A stretch of 64,000 bases of DNA from Hyphomicrobiales bacterium (GTDB taxonomy: Bacteria; Pseudomonadota; Alphaproteobacteria; Rhizobiales; Rhizobiaceae), in NCBI GenBank assembly GCA_900468805.1, contig UEIF01000009.1, positions 344,956 through 408,955 on the forward strand, given 5' to 3'. Made by a program: the position numbers and the translations under genes. Below, in pieces: positions 1 to 8,261 of this stretch (the stretch's first letter is position 1; every line of letters starts with the position of its first letter). Under the pieces are notes generated by a model, which was given only the letters and a program-made list of their open reading frames with translations, ran no database searches and was not told the DNA's origin.

Positions 1-184
1 CGGCTGGGTGAAGCGCTTATCCATCGAAGATAGCGCAGCCCTCATCGGAGCGCTTCCTACACTTCGGTACATATTGCCGAGAAACCGGACACATCCGAGA
101 TACATCGCCTCGACCAGATTGGCGCCATCGCTGGTCGGGCCGCATCGCCGTCCAGAGCCTGACAACCCGGTATCAAAGGAAACG

Positions 185-1963
185 ATGATGACGCTTCTTA
201 TCATTGCCTATCTGGGAGGGGCGCTGACCATATTCAGCCCCTGCATTCTCCCGATCCTTCCCTTCGTCTTTGCCCGCGCCGGACAACCGTTCCTGCGCAG
301 CACGCTGCCCATGCTGATCGGCATGGCCGCCACGTTTGCACTTGTGGCGACCCTTGCCGCCGTTGGCGGCAGCTGGGCGATCAACGCCAATGAATATGGC
401 CGTCTTGCCGCGCTGGCCCTGCTTGCCGTCTTCGGCGTCAGCCTGATTTCACCGCGTATTGCAAGCTTCGTCACCCAGCCGGTCGTCAATTTCGGCAATC
501 GCCTGCTGAACACTTCCGGCAAGACCGGTTCTGCGCCGACAACGGTGAGCGCCTTTATCCTCGGTATTGCGACTGGTCTGCTCTGGGCGCCCTGCGCCGG
601 GCCGATCCTCGGTCTCGTGCTGACGGGGGCGGCACTTCAGGGCGCCAATCTGCAGACGACCTTCCTGCTGCTGGCCTATGCGGCGGGTGCGGCTACCTCG
701 CTCGCAATCGCCCTCTCCGTCGGCGGCAAGATCTTTGCCGGCATGAAGAAGTCACTTGGCGTCAGCGAGCGAATTCGTCAGGGCCTTGGTGCTGCCGTGC
801 TTGCAGGTGTCGTCGTTATCGCACTCGGTCTCGACACCGGCCTGCTGTCGCAGCTCTCCTATGCCAGCACCGCATCCTTGGAACAGGCCGTTCTCGACAC
901 CGCGAATGTGAAGCCAACCGATGGAGCATCGTCCGAGGTAGCAAGCAACGACAAGATGATCGGCCTTGCCGATGCGAAGAAACCTTTCCATAGCGATCTG
1001 CCTGTCGAAGGCCGTGCGCCATCACTTGACGGCGCCGTCGAATGGCTTAACTCGCCACCGCTGACCATGGAACAGCTTCGTGGCAAGGTCGTACTCGTCG
1101 ATTTCTGGACCTACTCCTGCATCAACTGCATCCGCACTATCCCCTATGTCCGCGCCTGGGCTGAAAAGTACAAAGACCAGGGCCTGGTTGTGATCGGCGT
1201 GCATGCCCCGGAATTTGCCTTCGAAAAGAAGATCGACAATGTCAAAAAGGCCATCGGCGATTTCAACATCGGCTATCCGGTCGCAATCGACAACGACTAC
1301 AAGATCTGGCGTGCCTTCGATAACAGCTACTGGCCGGCCCATTACCTGATCGACGCCAAGGGCCAGATCCGCGAACATCATTTCGGCGAAGGCAACTACC
1401 GACAGACCGAGCAGGCGATCCAGGACCTGCTGCGCGAAGCTGGCAGCGAGATGGCGACAAGCACACCGGTCGTGCCGGATGCCGAAGGTGCCGAGATGAG
1501 CCCCGACCTGAAGGACATCGGCTCCGGCGAGACCTATATCGGCTACAAGCAGGCCACCGGCTTTGCCTCCAACGAGAGCATGCGCGCCGATGCTACCAGG
1601 GACTATTCGGTCAAGCAGCCGGGTCTCAACCAGTGGGGTCTTTCGGGCAAATGGACTGTCGGCGCCGAAGAGGCGACCCTCGATCAGGCAGGCGGCGGAA
1701 TCTCCTACCGCTTCAGCGCCCGCGACCTACATCTCGTTCTTGGCCCAAGTGCTGACGGCAGAGCGATCCGCTTCCAGGTGACGATCGACGGCAAGGCGCC
1801 AGGCGCCGACCATGGAAGCGATATCGATGCCGATGGAAACGGAACGGTGACATCGACCAAACTCTATCAGCTCGTGCGCCAGTCCGGTGACGTGGCAGCA
1901 CGCAACTTCGAGATCCATTTCCTCGATCCAGACGTCCAGGCCTACGCCTTCACATTCGGCTGA
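185..1963 (+). CDS. dipZ: DipZ-type protein: CcdA membrane domain fused to thioredoxin-like domain
   Basis: This 592-residue protein probably carries reducing power across the inner membrane to envelope thiols, as CcdA/DsbD and DipZ proteins do. Residues 1-240 form a polytopic CcdA-like domain with the paired-cysteine signatures near FSPCILPILP and WAPCAGP. A periplasmic TlpA/thioredoxin-like domain follows, with the redox pair Cys312-x-x-Cys315 in SCINCIRTIP. The C-terminal 150 residues resemble the beta-rich DipZ carbohydrate-binding-like domain. I chose the ATG at 185 because AAAGGA lies just upstream and the protein then begins directly with the first membrane helix; the frame stays open upstream to position 8. 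The 184 bases before it show no supported gene. The hydrolase gene downstream is 42 bases away and may be co-transcribed. Confidence 0.86.
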   Translation: MMTLLIIAYLGGALTIFSPCILPILPFVFARAGQPFLRSTLPMLIGMAATFALVATLAAVGGSWAINANEYGRLAALALLAVFGVSLISPRIASFVTQPVVNFGNRLLNTSGKTGSAPTTVSAFILGIATGLLWAPCAGPILGLVLTGAALQGANLQTTFLLLAYAAGAATSLAIALSVGGKIFAGMKKSLGVSERIRQGLGAAVLAGVVVIALGLDTGLLSQLSYASTASLEQAVLDTANVKPTDGASSEVASNDKMIGLADAKKPFHSDLPVEGRAPSLDGAVEWLNSPPLTMEQLRGKVVLVDFWTYSCINCIRTIPYVRAWAEKYKDQGLVVIGVHAPEFAFEKKIDNVKKAIGDFNIGYPVAIDNDYKIWRAFDNSYWPAHYLIDAKGQIREHHFGEGNYRQTEQAIQDLLREAGSEMATSTPVVPDAEGAEMSPDLKDIGSGETYIGYKQATGFASNESMRADATRDYSVKQPGLNQWGLSGKWTVGAEEATLDQAGGGISYRFSARDLHLVLGPSADGRAIRFQVTIDGKAPGADHGSDIDADGNGTVTSTKLYQLVRQSGDVAARNFEIHFLDPDVQAYAFTFG

Positions 1964-2005
1964 CATTATTTCTCACATTCTACTTGAACAAAAGGAGCAA
2001 TGACA

Positions 2006-2764
2006 ATGAAACACAAGTATTTTTCTACCATCGCCCTTGCCTTTGCCACCAGTGCCATCGCTTTTGCTGCCCAGGCGGCCGAGGTGAAAAACATCGTCAT
2101 CGTCCATGGTGCACTCGCCGATGGTTCCGGCTGGCGCAAGGCAAGCGATATCCTCGAAGGCCGCGGCTTCAACGTCACCGTCGTCCAGGAGCCGATCACC
2201 TCGCTTGCCGATGATGTCGCCGCAACCAACCGGGTGCTTGACCTGCAGGATGGCCCGACCCTGCTCGTCGGCCACAGCTACGGTGGCATGGTGATCACCG
2301 AAGCCGGCAACAGCCCCAATGTCGCGGGCCTGGTCTATGTCGCGGCCTTCCAGCCGGACCAGGGTGAAAGCCTCATCAGCTTGGCGAGTTCCAAGCCGGC
2401 CGGCGGCATGGATATTCGTGAGACGAAGGACGGAAAATACCTCTATCTCGACCCTGCAGCCTTCGCCAGCGACTTTGCCGCCGACCTGCCGAAGGACGAG
2501 GCCGCGTTCCTCGCAAAGTCGCAGGTCTTCGCCTCCAAGGAGGCCTTCTCGGCCAAGGTCAGCGATCCCGCCTGGAAGACAAAGAAGAGCTGGACGATCG
2601 TCGCCACCGAAGACCGTTCGATCAATCCCGACCTCGAACGCGACATGGCGAAGCGGGCAGGAAGCGATGCTACCGAGATCAAGGCAAGCCACGCCGTCTT
2701 CGCGTCTCAGCCGGAAAAGGTCGCCGATGTGATCGCGAAGGCTGCTGAGGCAGCCGGCAAGTAA
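2006..2764 (+). CDS. Secreted alpha/beta-fold hydrolase
   Basis: This 252-residue protein is an alpha/beta hydrolase of the small salicylate-esterase/EstC-like group; its substrate is not predictable. An N-terminal signal peptide of about 24 residues ends at AAQA, so it should act in the periplasm or outside. The oxyanion-loop motif VHGALADGSGW follows, and the nucleophile elbow GHSYGG places the catalytic Ser at residue 91. A C-terminal His in the segment KASHAVFASQPEKV would complete the triad. AAGGAG at 1992-1997 lies eight bases before the ATG at 2006 but only two before the ATG at 2000, so 2006 is preferred. It follows dipZ closely and ends before a hairpin shared with the convergent dhaL. 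Confidence 0.82.
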   Translation: MKHKYFSTIALAFATSAIAFAAQAAEVKNIVIVHGALADGSGWRKASDILEGRGFNVTVVQEPITSLADDVAATNRVLDLQDGPTLLVGHSYGGMVITEAGNSPNVAGLVYVAAFQPDQGESLISLASSKPAGGMDIRETKDGKYLYLDPAAFASDFAADLPKDEAAFLAKSQVFASKEAFSAKVSDPAWKTKKSWTIVATEDRSINPDLERDMAKRAGSDATEIKASHAVFASQPEKVADVIAKAAEAAGK

Positions 2765-2785
2765 TCAGGTCAAAAGCAGTGACCG

Positions 2786-2816
2786 GAGCCGGTGGATCAC
2801 TCCACCGGCTCGTTTT
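2786..2816. terminator. Bidirectional intrinsic terminator between hydrolase and dhaL
   Basis: A perfect 11-bp stem, GAGCCGGTGGA (2786-2796) with TCCACCGGCTC (2801-2811), encloses a TCAC loop and is followed on the plus strand by GTTTT. It lies between the convergent hydrolase and dhaL genes, and the dhaL stop codon is in the loop. It would terminate plus-strand transcription well. The minus-strand exit lacks an immediate U-run. Confidence 0.7.
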
Positions 2817-3453
2817 CCGTGAATGTGTCCTTCATCGCCCTGATGATGATGACGGCCGATGCGGCCCCGGGGTCGATATGTCCGAGGGATCGCTCCCCAA
2901 GACGAGCGGCGCGGCCGCGGGTGGCGACCATGGAGCGCGTGGAGCGTGCACCAGTATCGGCAGCCTCGAGAATCTCGCGCCACATGTCCGAAACATTTGC
3001 CTGCCGGTCGCGGGCAGCGGCAGCGGCTTCGGTTGCCGGGATCCAGGCATCCAGCATCGTCTTGTCGCCGCGTTGGCCCTTGCCGCGGTCCCTGATACCT
3101 GATGTCATCGCCTCGACGATTGCCGCCTGCCCGGCCGCTGACAGCGTTTCGTCCTGCTTCAGCACCTGGGCTGCCTTGCGAAAGGCCGTGGCATAGAGCG
3201 GCCCTGTCGATGCGCCGACGGCATCGAGAAAAGCGGACGCTGCGATCGAAAACACCTCCGACGGCAGCGTTTCATCGAGGTCGTGTTTTGCCAGTTCGCC
3301 ATTCACCGCCTGGAAGCCAAGCGCCATGGTGATGCCATGGTCGGCATCGCCGATCGCCCCGTCCAGATCGGAGAGATGGTCTTTCTCAGCCGAAATCGCC
3401 ACCAATATCCGGTGAAACATCCTGCTGAGGCTGCGGGCCGCGTTTGCCGGCAT
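2797..3453 (-). CDS. dhaL: Dihydroxyacetone kinase subunit DhaL (copy 1)
   Basis: DhaL is the nucleotide-carrying subunit that phosphorylates a ketose (dihydroxyacetone, or erythrulose in the tetritol kinases) held covalently on DhaK. This 218-residue protein has the usual length for a separate DhaL. Its Mg-binding signature IGDADHGITM is at about residues 31-40, and the helical-barrel motifs GASTGPLY and SRLGERSLG-type RAARLGERSLGHIDPGA are present. GGGAGG lies seven bases before the ATG. It follows the SorC-DhaK fusion gene by 56 bases on the same strand, so it is the natural partner of that fused DhaK domain. No DhaM phosphocarrier gene is in the window, so whether it uses ATP directly or a PTS donor is open. 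Confidence 0.88.
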   Translation of the reverse strand: MPANAARSLSRMFHRILVAISAEKDHLSDLDGAIGDADHGITMALGFQAVNGELAKHDLDETLPSEVFSIAASAFLDAVGASTGPLYATAFRKAAQVLKQDETLSAAGQAAIVEAMTSGIRDRGKGQRGDKTMLDAWIPATEAAAAARDRQANVSDMWREILEAADTGARSTRSMVATRGRAARLGERSLGHIDPGAASAVIIIRAMKDTFTENEPVE

Positions 3454-3509
3454 GATTATCCTCCCAATTCATGCAGCCCAGCCCCCTGGGATGCTGTCTT
3501 CCATTTTTT

Positions 3510-5600
3510 TCAGTTAACGACCCTGAGGAATGCCGTATCGCAGGGATGGTGCAACATATCCGTCAGTTCCCGGTCGAGATGCAGGATCGATATGGATGCT
3601 CCGACCATGTCGAGCGATGTGCAATAATGCCCCACCCAATTCGCCTCGATCTTGATGCCCTTTGCGCTCAGTCGCTGTTCCACGCGCCTGAAAAGAATAT
3701 AGAGCTCCATCAAAGGCGTGCCGCCGAAGGAATTGACCAGCACGGCGACACGATCTCCCGATACAGCCTTCATCTCCGAAAAAATCCTGTCCATGACGAC
3801 GTCGACGACGGCATCGGCGCTCATCATCTTCTCGCGCATCACGCCAGGCTCGCCGTGGATGCCCATGCCGATCTCGATGTCATCAGGGCCGATCTCGAAG
3901 TTATGGCGACGCGTCTGAGGCAGCGAACTGGGTTCAAGCGCAACACCCATGGTGAAGGTCCGTGCATTGGCCTTGCGGGTCACTGCTTCGCAGGCATCGA
4001 GCGAAAGACCGCGGTCGCAGGCAGCACCGGCGACCTTGAAGATGAAGAAATTACCGGCAACGCCGCGGCGACCGTCCCGATCCTCCAACGGCGAGGAGGA
4101 GATATCGTCGGTCGTCACGACGGTACGGACCTCGATTTTGTCCTCTGCGGCCATTTCGGCGGCCATCTCGAAATTCATGACATCGCCGGCGTAATTGCCA
4201 TAGACGAAGAGTACTCCCGCTCCCCCCGATGCCGCCTTGGCGCATTGCAGGATCGGCCCCGGCGGCGGCGAGGAAAAGATATTGCCGACCGCGACCGCAT
4301 CGGCGAGCCCCTTGCCGACATAGCCGAGAAAGGCCGGTTCATGCCCCGTCCCTCCGCCGACGACCAGACCGACCTTGCCGGCTCGCGGGCCTGAACGGGC
4401 AACGAGCGCCCGGTTGGAACTGTCGACCGGGCGAAGGTAATGCACATGCGCCTTGACGACGCCATCGAGCATTTCTTCGACGACATCGTCGGGGTCGTTC
4501 AGGAACTTCTTGATGTGGGTGCGGAAGCCAGTCAGCGGCGTGGAGATCTCGTTGTCGACCTTCGGTCGCGGCGAGTGCTTCTGATCGATCTCCGTCACGC
4601 CATCGGCATTGAGGATGCCCCGGCCGGTGGCGGCATCGGTGATGAGCACACTGACATAGCCGCCGCGAAGCGCAGCAAGGATGGCCGGCACCTTGTCGAA
4701 ACCGCCTGCAACGGCGATGCGCATCTTGATCTTCTTCAGCAGGTCGAGGGAGATGCCGACCGTGCGGTCGTCCAGCGGCCCTGCGACAAGGCGTCCATGA
4801 CCATCGATGAAGCGGCCAGCCACCACGCCGGTCGCATCCTTTGCGAGATACTCCTGCAGGGACACTGAATCGAAAAAGCCGCTTGTGTGGATCGTGGAAT
4901 TCGGCCGCATGGAGGCGATACCGAAGATCACCTTGTTTGCCTGCGAAAGCGCTTCGAACTGCCGGTCGATCAGCGGTTCACGCAAGAACACGTCGCGCAC
5001 CGCAGGGCTGGAGACGATGGCGGGTGCTGCAATATTGATGAGCTTGGCATCGACCGCATCGGCAAAGGCCGCGGCGCAAAGCTCTGGCGTATAAGTGAAG
5101 GTCGCGCTCGTTCCACCCGTTGCCTGCACGACGGTCATATCCTGCAGCCCCGATATGGAGGCCTGCTCGCCGACCGCCATGATCGTACGCCCCCAGACGA
5201 CCGCAAGCGTGTCGCCGGATTTCAGGATCTTCTGCAGCGCCTGGGCGCCCGCAGAGCCGAGCCGTTCGATCAATGGACGGGCATTGTCGTCGCTCGGCAC
5301 GACCAGACAGTCGTGCAGCCCGAAGTGCCGCTTCAGCTCCTGAGCGATGGTCAGCGAGCTGAGCCGCGCCGGCTCGATGGAAATATTGACGATGCCACGG
5401 GCACGCGCATCGGCGAGATAGCTGTTCACCGTCGCCCGCGAAATACCCATCGTTTCGGCGATATCGCCCTGGGTCATGCCGTCTTCGTAGTAAAGCCAGC
5501 ACGCCCATACGTAGGGATCGTCCCCGTAGCGCAACGGAATAGGCTCAGCCGCGATATCAGCCGTACCGTTCTTTCGTGCCGATGATGTCTTTGCGACCAT
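3510..5600 (-). CDS. Fusion of SorC-family sugar-binding regulator with DhaK kinase subunit
   Basis: This 696-residue protein joins two families in one open frame. Residues 25-75 carry a helix-turn-helix (MTQGDIAETMGISRATVNSY). Residues 85-335 form the SorC/DeoR-type sugar-phosphate effector domain, including GDTLAVVWGRT and the VAGG loop. From about residue 355 it is a full-length DhaK, with VVGGGTGHEPAF at 413-424, YGNYAGDVMNFEM at 467-479 and IHGEPG at 581-586. His582 corresponds to the histidine that binds the ketose covalently in DhaK. All DhaK landmarks are intact, so the kinase half should be active. A linker of about 20 residues joins the halves with no frame break. It lies between dhaL copy 2 upstream and dhaL copy 1 downstream. 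It could act as a regulator that senses its own kinase substrate. I believe this architecture occurs in annotated rhizobial genomes but know of no experimental study. Confidence 0.9.
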   Translation of the reverse strand: MVAKTSSARKNGTADIAAEPIPLRYGDDPYVWACWLYYEDGMTQGDIAETMGISRATVNSYLADARARGIVNISIEPARLSSLTIAQELKRHFGLHDCLVVPSDDNARPLIERLGSAGAQALQKILKSGDTLAVVWGRTIMAVGEQASISGLQDMTVVQATGGTSATFTYTPELCAAAFADAVDAKLINIAAPAIVSSPAVRDVFLREPLIDRQFEALSQANKVIFGIASMRPNSTIHTSGFFDSVSLQEYLAKDATGVVAGRFIDGHGRLVAGPLDDRTVGISLDLLKKIKMRIAVAGGFDKVPAILAALRGGYVSVLITDAATGRGILNADGVTEIDQKHSPRPKVDNEISTPLTGFRTHIKKFLNDPDDVVEEMLDGVVKAHVHYLRPVDSSNRALVARSGPRAGKVGLVVGGGTGHEPAFLGYVGKGLADAVAVGNIFSSPPPGPILQCAKAASGGAGVLFVYGNYAGDVMNFEMAAEMAAEDKIEVRTVVTTDDISSSPLEDRDGRRGVAGNFFIFKVAGAACDRGLSLDACEAVTRKANARTFTMGVALEPSSLPQTRRHNFEIGPDDIEIGMGIHGEPGVMREKMMSADAVVDVVMDRIFSEMKAVSGDRVAVLVNSFGGTPLMELYILFRRVEQRLSAKGIKIEANWVGHYCTSLDMVGASISILHLDRELTDMLHHPCDTAFLRVVN

Positions 5601-5682
5601 CCTGCCTGGTTTCCCTCATCCAAATCGACGGCGAAGATGAGCGTAAAAGCTGCAGTTTTCAACATGCCCTCGCCTGATTGTT

Positions 5683-5704
5683 CCCGGCCGCCGCAGCGGC
5701 CGGG
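5683..5704 (-). repeat. Intercistronic hairpin between dhaL copy 2 and the SorC-DhaK gene
   Basis: A perfect 9-bp inverted repeat, CCCGGCCGC with GCGGCCGGG, has a four-base loop (CGCA at 5692-5695). It lies in the 151-base gap after dhaL copy 2 and before the fusion gene. There is no following U-run on either strand, so it may stabilise mRNA or act as a weak terminator. I saw no convincing promoter in the rest of the gap. Confidence 0.5.
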
Positions 5705-5751
5705 ACGGTGATGCAAGGGAGGATCGCGGGCTCTCACCAAAGCCCGATCTG

Positions 5752-6399
5752 TCAAGCGGGCTGGAGCCTCGTCTCCACACCATCAGACAGCGACTTCAGG
5801 ATCAATGCGCAGGAGGTTGCGCCCGCATCGAGCACGCCAAGCGAACGTTCGCCAAGGCGGCTGGCGCGACCGATCTTGGCGACGAGATCGCGCGTGCTGT
5901 CCCGTCCGGCTTCGGCTGCCGCGACAAGTGCCGCAAGCGCCTCGCCAAAGGACTTGCCATTGCCGATAGCCGCATCGAATGCGGTGATCGCCGGTACCAG
6001 CGTATCGAGCAGCGTCTTGTCGCCAACCTTGGCCGAGCCGATCGCCTTGATGCCGTCGAGGCCATTGTGCAGCATGGTGCTGAAGGTCGCGGTATCGATG
6101 GCGTCAGACTTTTCAATGGTTTCGGCGAACTGGGTGAACATGACGCCATAGAGTGGCCCCATCGACCCGCCGATCTCCGTCATCAGGACTGTGCCGAGGG
6201 TATCGAGGGCCTGCGCCAGCGACATGTCCGCCCCCTTGATGCGTTCGGCAGCCATGCCGAATCCCTTGGCCATGTTGACGCCATGGTCGCCATCACCGAT
6301 CTTGCCGTCGATTTCGCTGAGGTAGGCGCGATTCTCGATGATCAGGCTCGCGACCGAGAGCACGATATCGCCAGATCCGGCATTCTGAAATTGCTGCAT
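5752..6399 (-). CDS. dhaL: Dihydroxyacetone kinase subunit DhaL (copy 2)
   Basis: This second DhaL, 215 residues, should be the phosphoryl-transfer partner of the separate DhaK encoded just upstream. The Mg/nucleotide signature IGDGDHGVNMAKGF keeps all three aspartates, and the later motifs GGSMGPLYG, GDKTLLDTL and ASRLGERSLGVLDAGA are intact. It is clearly divergent from copy 1 at 2797-3453. The ATG at 6399 is favoured over one at 6432 because AAGGAGG (6408-6415) sits nine bases upstream. That ribosome site overlaps the dhaK stop codon, so the two genes are translationally linked. No DhaM is visible in the window. Confidence 0.9.
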   Translation of the reverse strand: MQQFQNAGSGDIVLSVASLIIENRAYLSEIDGKIGDGDHGVNMAKGFGMAAERIKGADMSLAQALDTLGTVLMTEIGGSMGPLYGVMFTQFAETIEKSDAIDTATFSTMLHNGLDGIKAIGSAKVGDKTLLDTLVPAITAFDAAIGNGKSFGEALAALVAAAEAGRDSTRDLVAKIGRASRLGERSLGVLDAGATSCALILKSLSDGVETRLQPA

Positions 6400-6413
6400 T
6401 CTGCCTGCCTCCT

Positions 6414-7409
6414 TCAGAGCATCGCCGGGCACTGAACGTCGACATCCAGTAGCCGCTTCAGTTCATCATCCAGCGCCATGACCGTCAGCGTTGCGCCGAC
6501 CATTTCCAGCGACGTGAAATAGTTGCCGATGTAGACCTTGCTGATCTTCAGTCCGCGTCCGGTGATCTCAGATTCGAGCGTATCATGAAGAATGTAGAGT
6601 TCGTTGAGCGGCGTGGCGCCGAGACCAGAGACGATGATTGCCACTTCCGTTCCTGCGGCAAGCTGGTGGTCATCGAGAACGATCCTGGCCATCTCCTCGG
6701 CGACTTCCTTGGCCGATTTCAGCGGTTCGACCCGCACGCCGGGCTCGCCATGATGGCCGATGCCGACTTCCATCGTACCCGGTTCGATCACGAAATTCGG
6801 ATGGCCGACGGAGGGCAGTGTGCAGGGGCCGAGGCCGACGCCGATCGAACGGCAATTATCGATCGCCTTCTGCGCGGTCGCCCGCACCTCTTCGAGGCTA
6901 GCACCTTCGGCAGCCTTAGCCGCGCCGCACTTCCACATGAAGATTTCGCCGGCAACGCCGCGGCGCTTTTCACGCTCCTCGGGGCCTGCTGAACAGACGT
7001 CGTCGTTGGCGACGACGGTGGCGATTTCGATGCCTTCCTTCGCGGCAAGCTTGATCGCCATCTTCACATTCATATTGTCGCCGGCATAGTTGCCGTAAAG
7101 GCAGACGACACCTTTGCCGCCATTCGCCTCGCGGGCGGCATCGAGGAAGCTCTTTGCGGTCGGCGAGGAAAAGAGTTCGCCAACGGCAACAGCATCCAAC
7201 ATATTGCGGCCAGTATAACCGATGAAGGCGGGCTCATGGCCCGAACCGCCGCCGGTGATGACGCCGACCTTGCCGGCGACCGGCGTGTGACGGGCGGTGA
7301 TGACACGGGAATTTTGTGCGGATAGCCTGACGATGTCGGTATGGGCCTTGACGAAACCCTTGACCGTATCTTCAACGACCTCATCCGGATTATTGATAAA
7401 CCTCTGCAT
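6414..7409 (-). CDS. dhaK: Dihydroxyacetone/erythrulose kinase substrate-binding subunit DhaK
   Basis: This 331-residue DhaK binds a short ketose through a hemiaminal bond and presents it to DhaL. The sequence shows ITGGGSGHEPAF at residues 51-62, YGNYAGDNMNVKM at about 105-117 and GIGHHGEPG at about 217-225. His220 matches the substrate-binding histidine; an Ile normally precedes it but here it is His219. Both the family length and the N-terminal start MQRFINNPDEVV are typical. AGGAG lies six bases before the ATG. It follows the dehydrogenase gene by 22 bases and precedes dhaL copy 2 by 14, so the three form one unit. Given the GolD/DthD-type dehydrogenase neighbour, erythrulose is as plausible a substrate as dihydroxyacetone. 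Confidence 0.92.
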   Translation of the reverse strand: MQRFINNPDEVVEDTVKGFVKAHTDIVRLSAQNSRVITARHTPVAGKVGVITGGGSGHEPAFIGYTGRNMLDAVAVGELFSSPTAKSFLDAAREANGGKGVVCLYGNYAGDNMNVKMAIKLAAKEGIEIATVVANDDVCSAGPEEREKRRGVAGEIFMWKCGAAKAAEGASLEEVRATAQKAIDNCRSIGVGLGPCTLPSVGHPNFVIEPGTMEVGIGHHGEPGVRVEPLKSAKEVAEEMARIVLDDHQLAAGTEVAIIVSGLGATPLNELYILHDTLESEITGRGLKISKVYIGNYFTSLEMVGATLTVMALDDELKRLLDVDVQCPAML

Positions 7410-7431
7410 TATAACTCCTATCTACTGCGCG

Positions 7432-8202
7432 TCAGATAATGGTGTAGCCGCCATCGACCAGAAGGTCCGCGCCATTGATCATATCGGCGCCGTTAGACGC
7501 CAGGAATACCGCCGCCGCCGCAATTTCCTCGGGGAACGCGAAGCGTCCGGATGGGATACGCTGTTTCAGCGCCTCACCGCGCGGGCCATCCCATGCCTTC
7601 CTGCCGAGATCGGTCAGGACGACGGTCGGAGAGATCGTGTTGACGTTGATGCCGTGCTTTCCCCATTCGGCAGCCAGCGTCTTGGAAAGACCGATGACGC
7701 CAAACTTCGAGGCACAATAGGCAACATGCTGATCGATGGCGACAGTGCCGGCCTGGGACGCCATATTGATGATCTTGCCGCCCCTGCCCGCCTTGATCAT
7801 GGCGCGGCCGGCAGCTTGAGAAATCAAGAACGTGCCCTTGAGATTGATGGCGATGGTCTTGTCCCACGCATCAAGGCTGAGTTCCTCTGCAGGCGCGAGC
7901 ATGACGACGCCGGCGCTGTTGACGGCAATGTCGATGTGACCGAACGCGGCCACCACATCGGCAACCACTTTTTCGACGGATTGCGGGTTCGATACGTCGC
8001 AGACGAATGATTTCGCCCCGTTACCGAGTTCGTCGGCCTTGGCCTTTGCGACCGATTCATTGATGTCGACCACGCCGACAATCGCGCCTTTCGCGGCCAT
8101 GGCGGATGCGATGGCGCTACCGATGCCGGACGCACCGCCCGTGATCAGAGCGACCTTGCCGCTCAGGGAAAAGTTCAGATCAACCTGTTTTGAATCAGTC
8201 AT
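7432..8202 (-). CDS. Short-chain dehydrogenase, GolD/D-threitol dehydrogenase-like
   Basis: This 256-residue classical SDR should oxidise a sugar alcohol with NAD(P)+. It has the Rossmann motif TGGASGIG, the NSAG motif, and the catalytic Ser with Tyr-x3-Lys in YCASK. The C-terminal segment GADLLVDGGYTII is typical of the GolD/DthD group that oxidises tetritols or pentitols. That specificity is inferred from resemblance and from the adjacent dhaK and dhaL, the same gene set used for D-threitol via D-erythrulose. I chose the ATG at 8202, preceded by GAGAAGAAAG, because homologues begin near there; an upstream in-frame start at 8265 would overlap the binding-protein gene. It lies 59 bases after that gene, across a strong hairpin. 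Confidence 0.87.
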   Translation of the reverse strand: MTDSKQVDLNFSLSGKVALITGGASGIGSAIASAMAAKGAIVGVVDINESVAKAKADELGNGAKSFVCDVSNPQSVEKVVADVVAAFGHIDIAVNSAGVVMLAPAEELSLDAWDKTIAINLKGTFLISQAAGRAMIKAGRGGKIINMASQAGTVAIDQHVAYCASKFGVIGLSKTLAAEWGKHGINVNTISPTVVLTDLGRKAWDGPRGEALKQRIPSGRFAFPEEIAAAAVFLASNGADMINGADLLVDGGYTII

Positions 8203-8229
8203 GGCTTTCTTCTCAACCTGTCGGGATAT

Positions 8230-8253
8230 GGGGCGGGATCTTCCTCCCGCCCC
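8230..8253 (-). repeat. Hairpin after solute-binding protein gene
   Basis: A perfect 9-bp stem, GGGGCGGGA (8230-8238) with TCCCGCCCC (8245-8253), and a six-base loop lie between the binding-protein stop at 8262 and the dehydrogenase start. No U-run follows. The position fits a 3' stabiliser that keeps binding-protein mRNA abundant relative to downstream genes. Confidence 0.6.
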
Positions 8254-8261
8254 AGGGAGGA

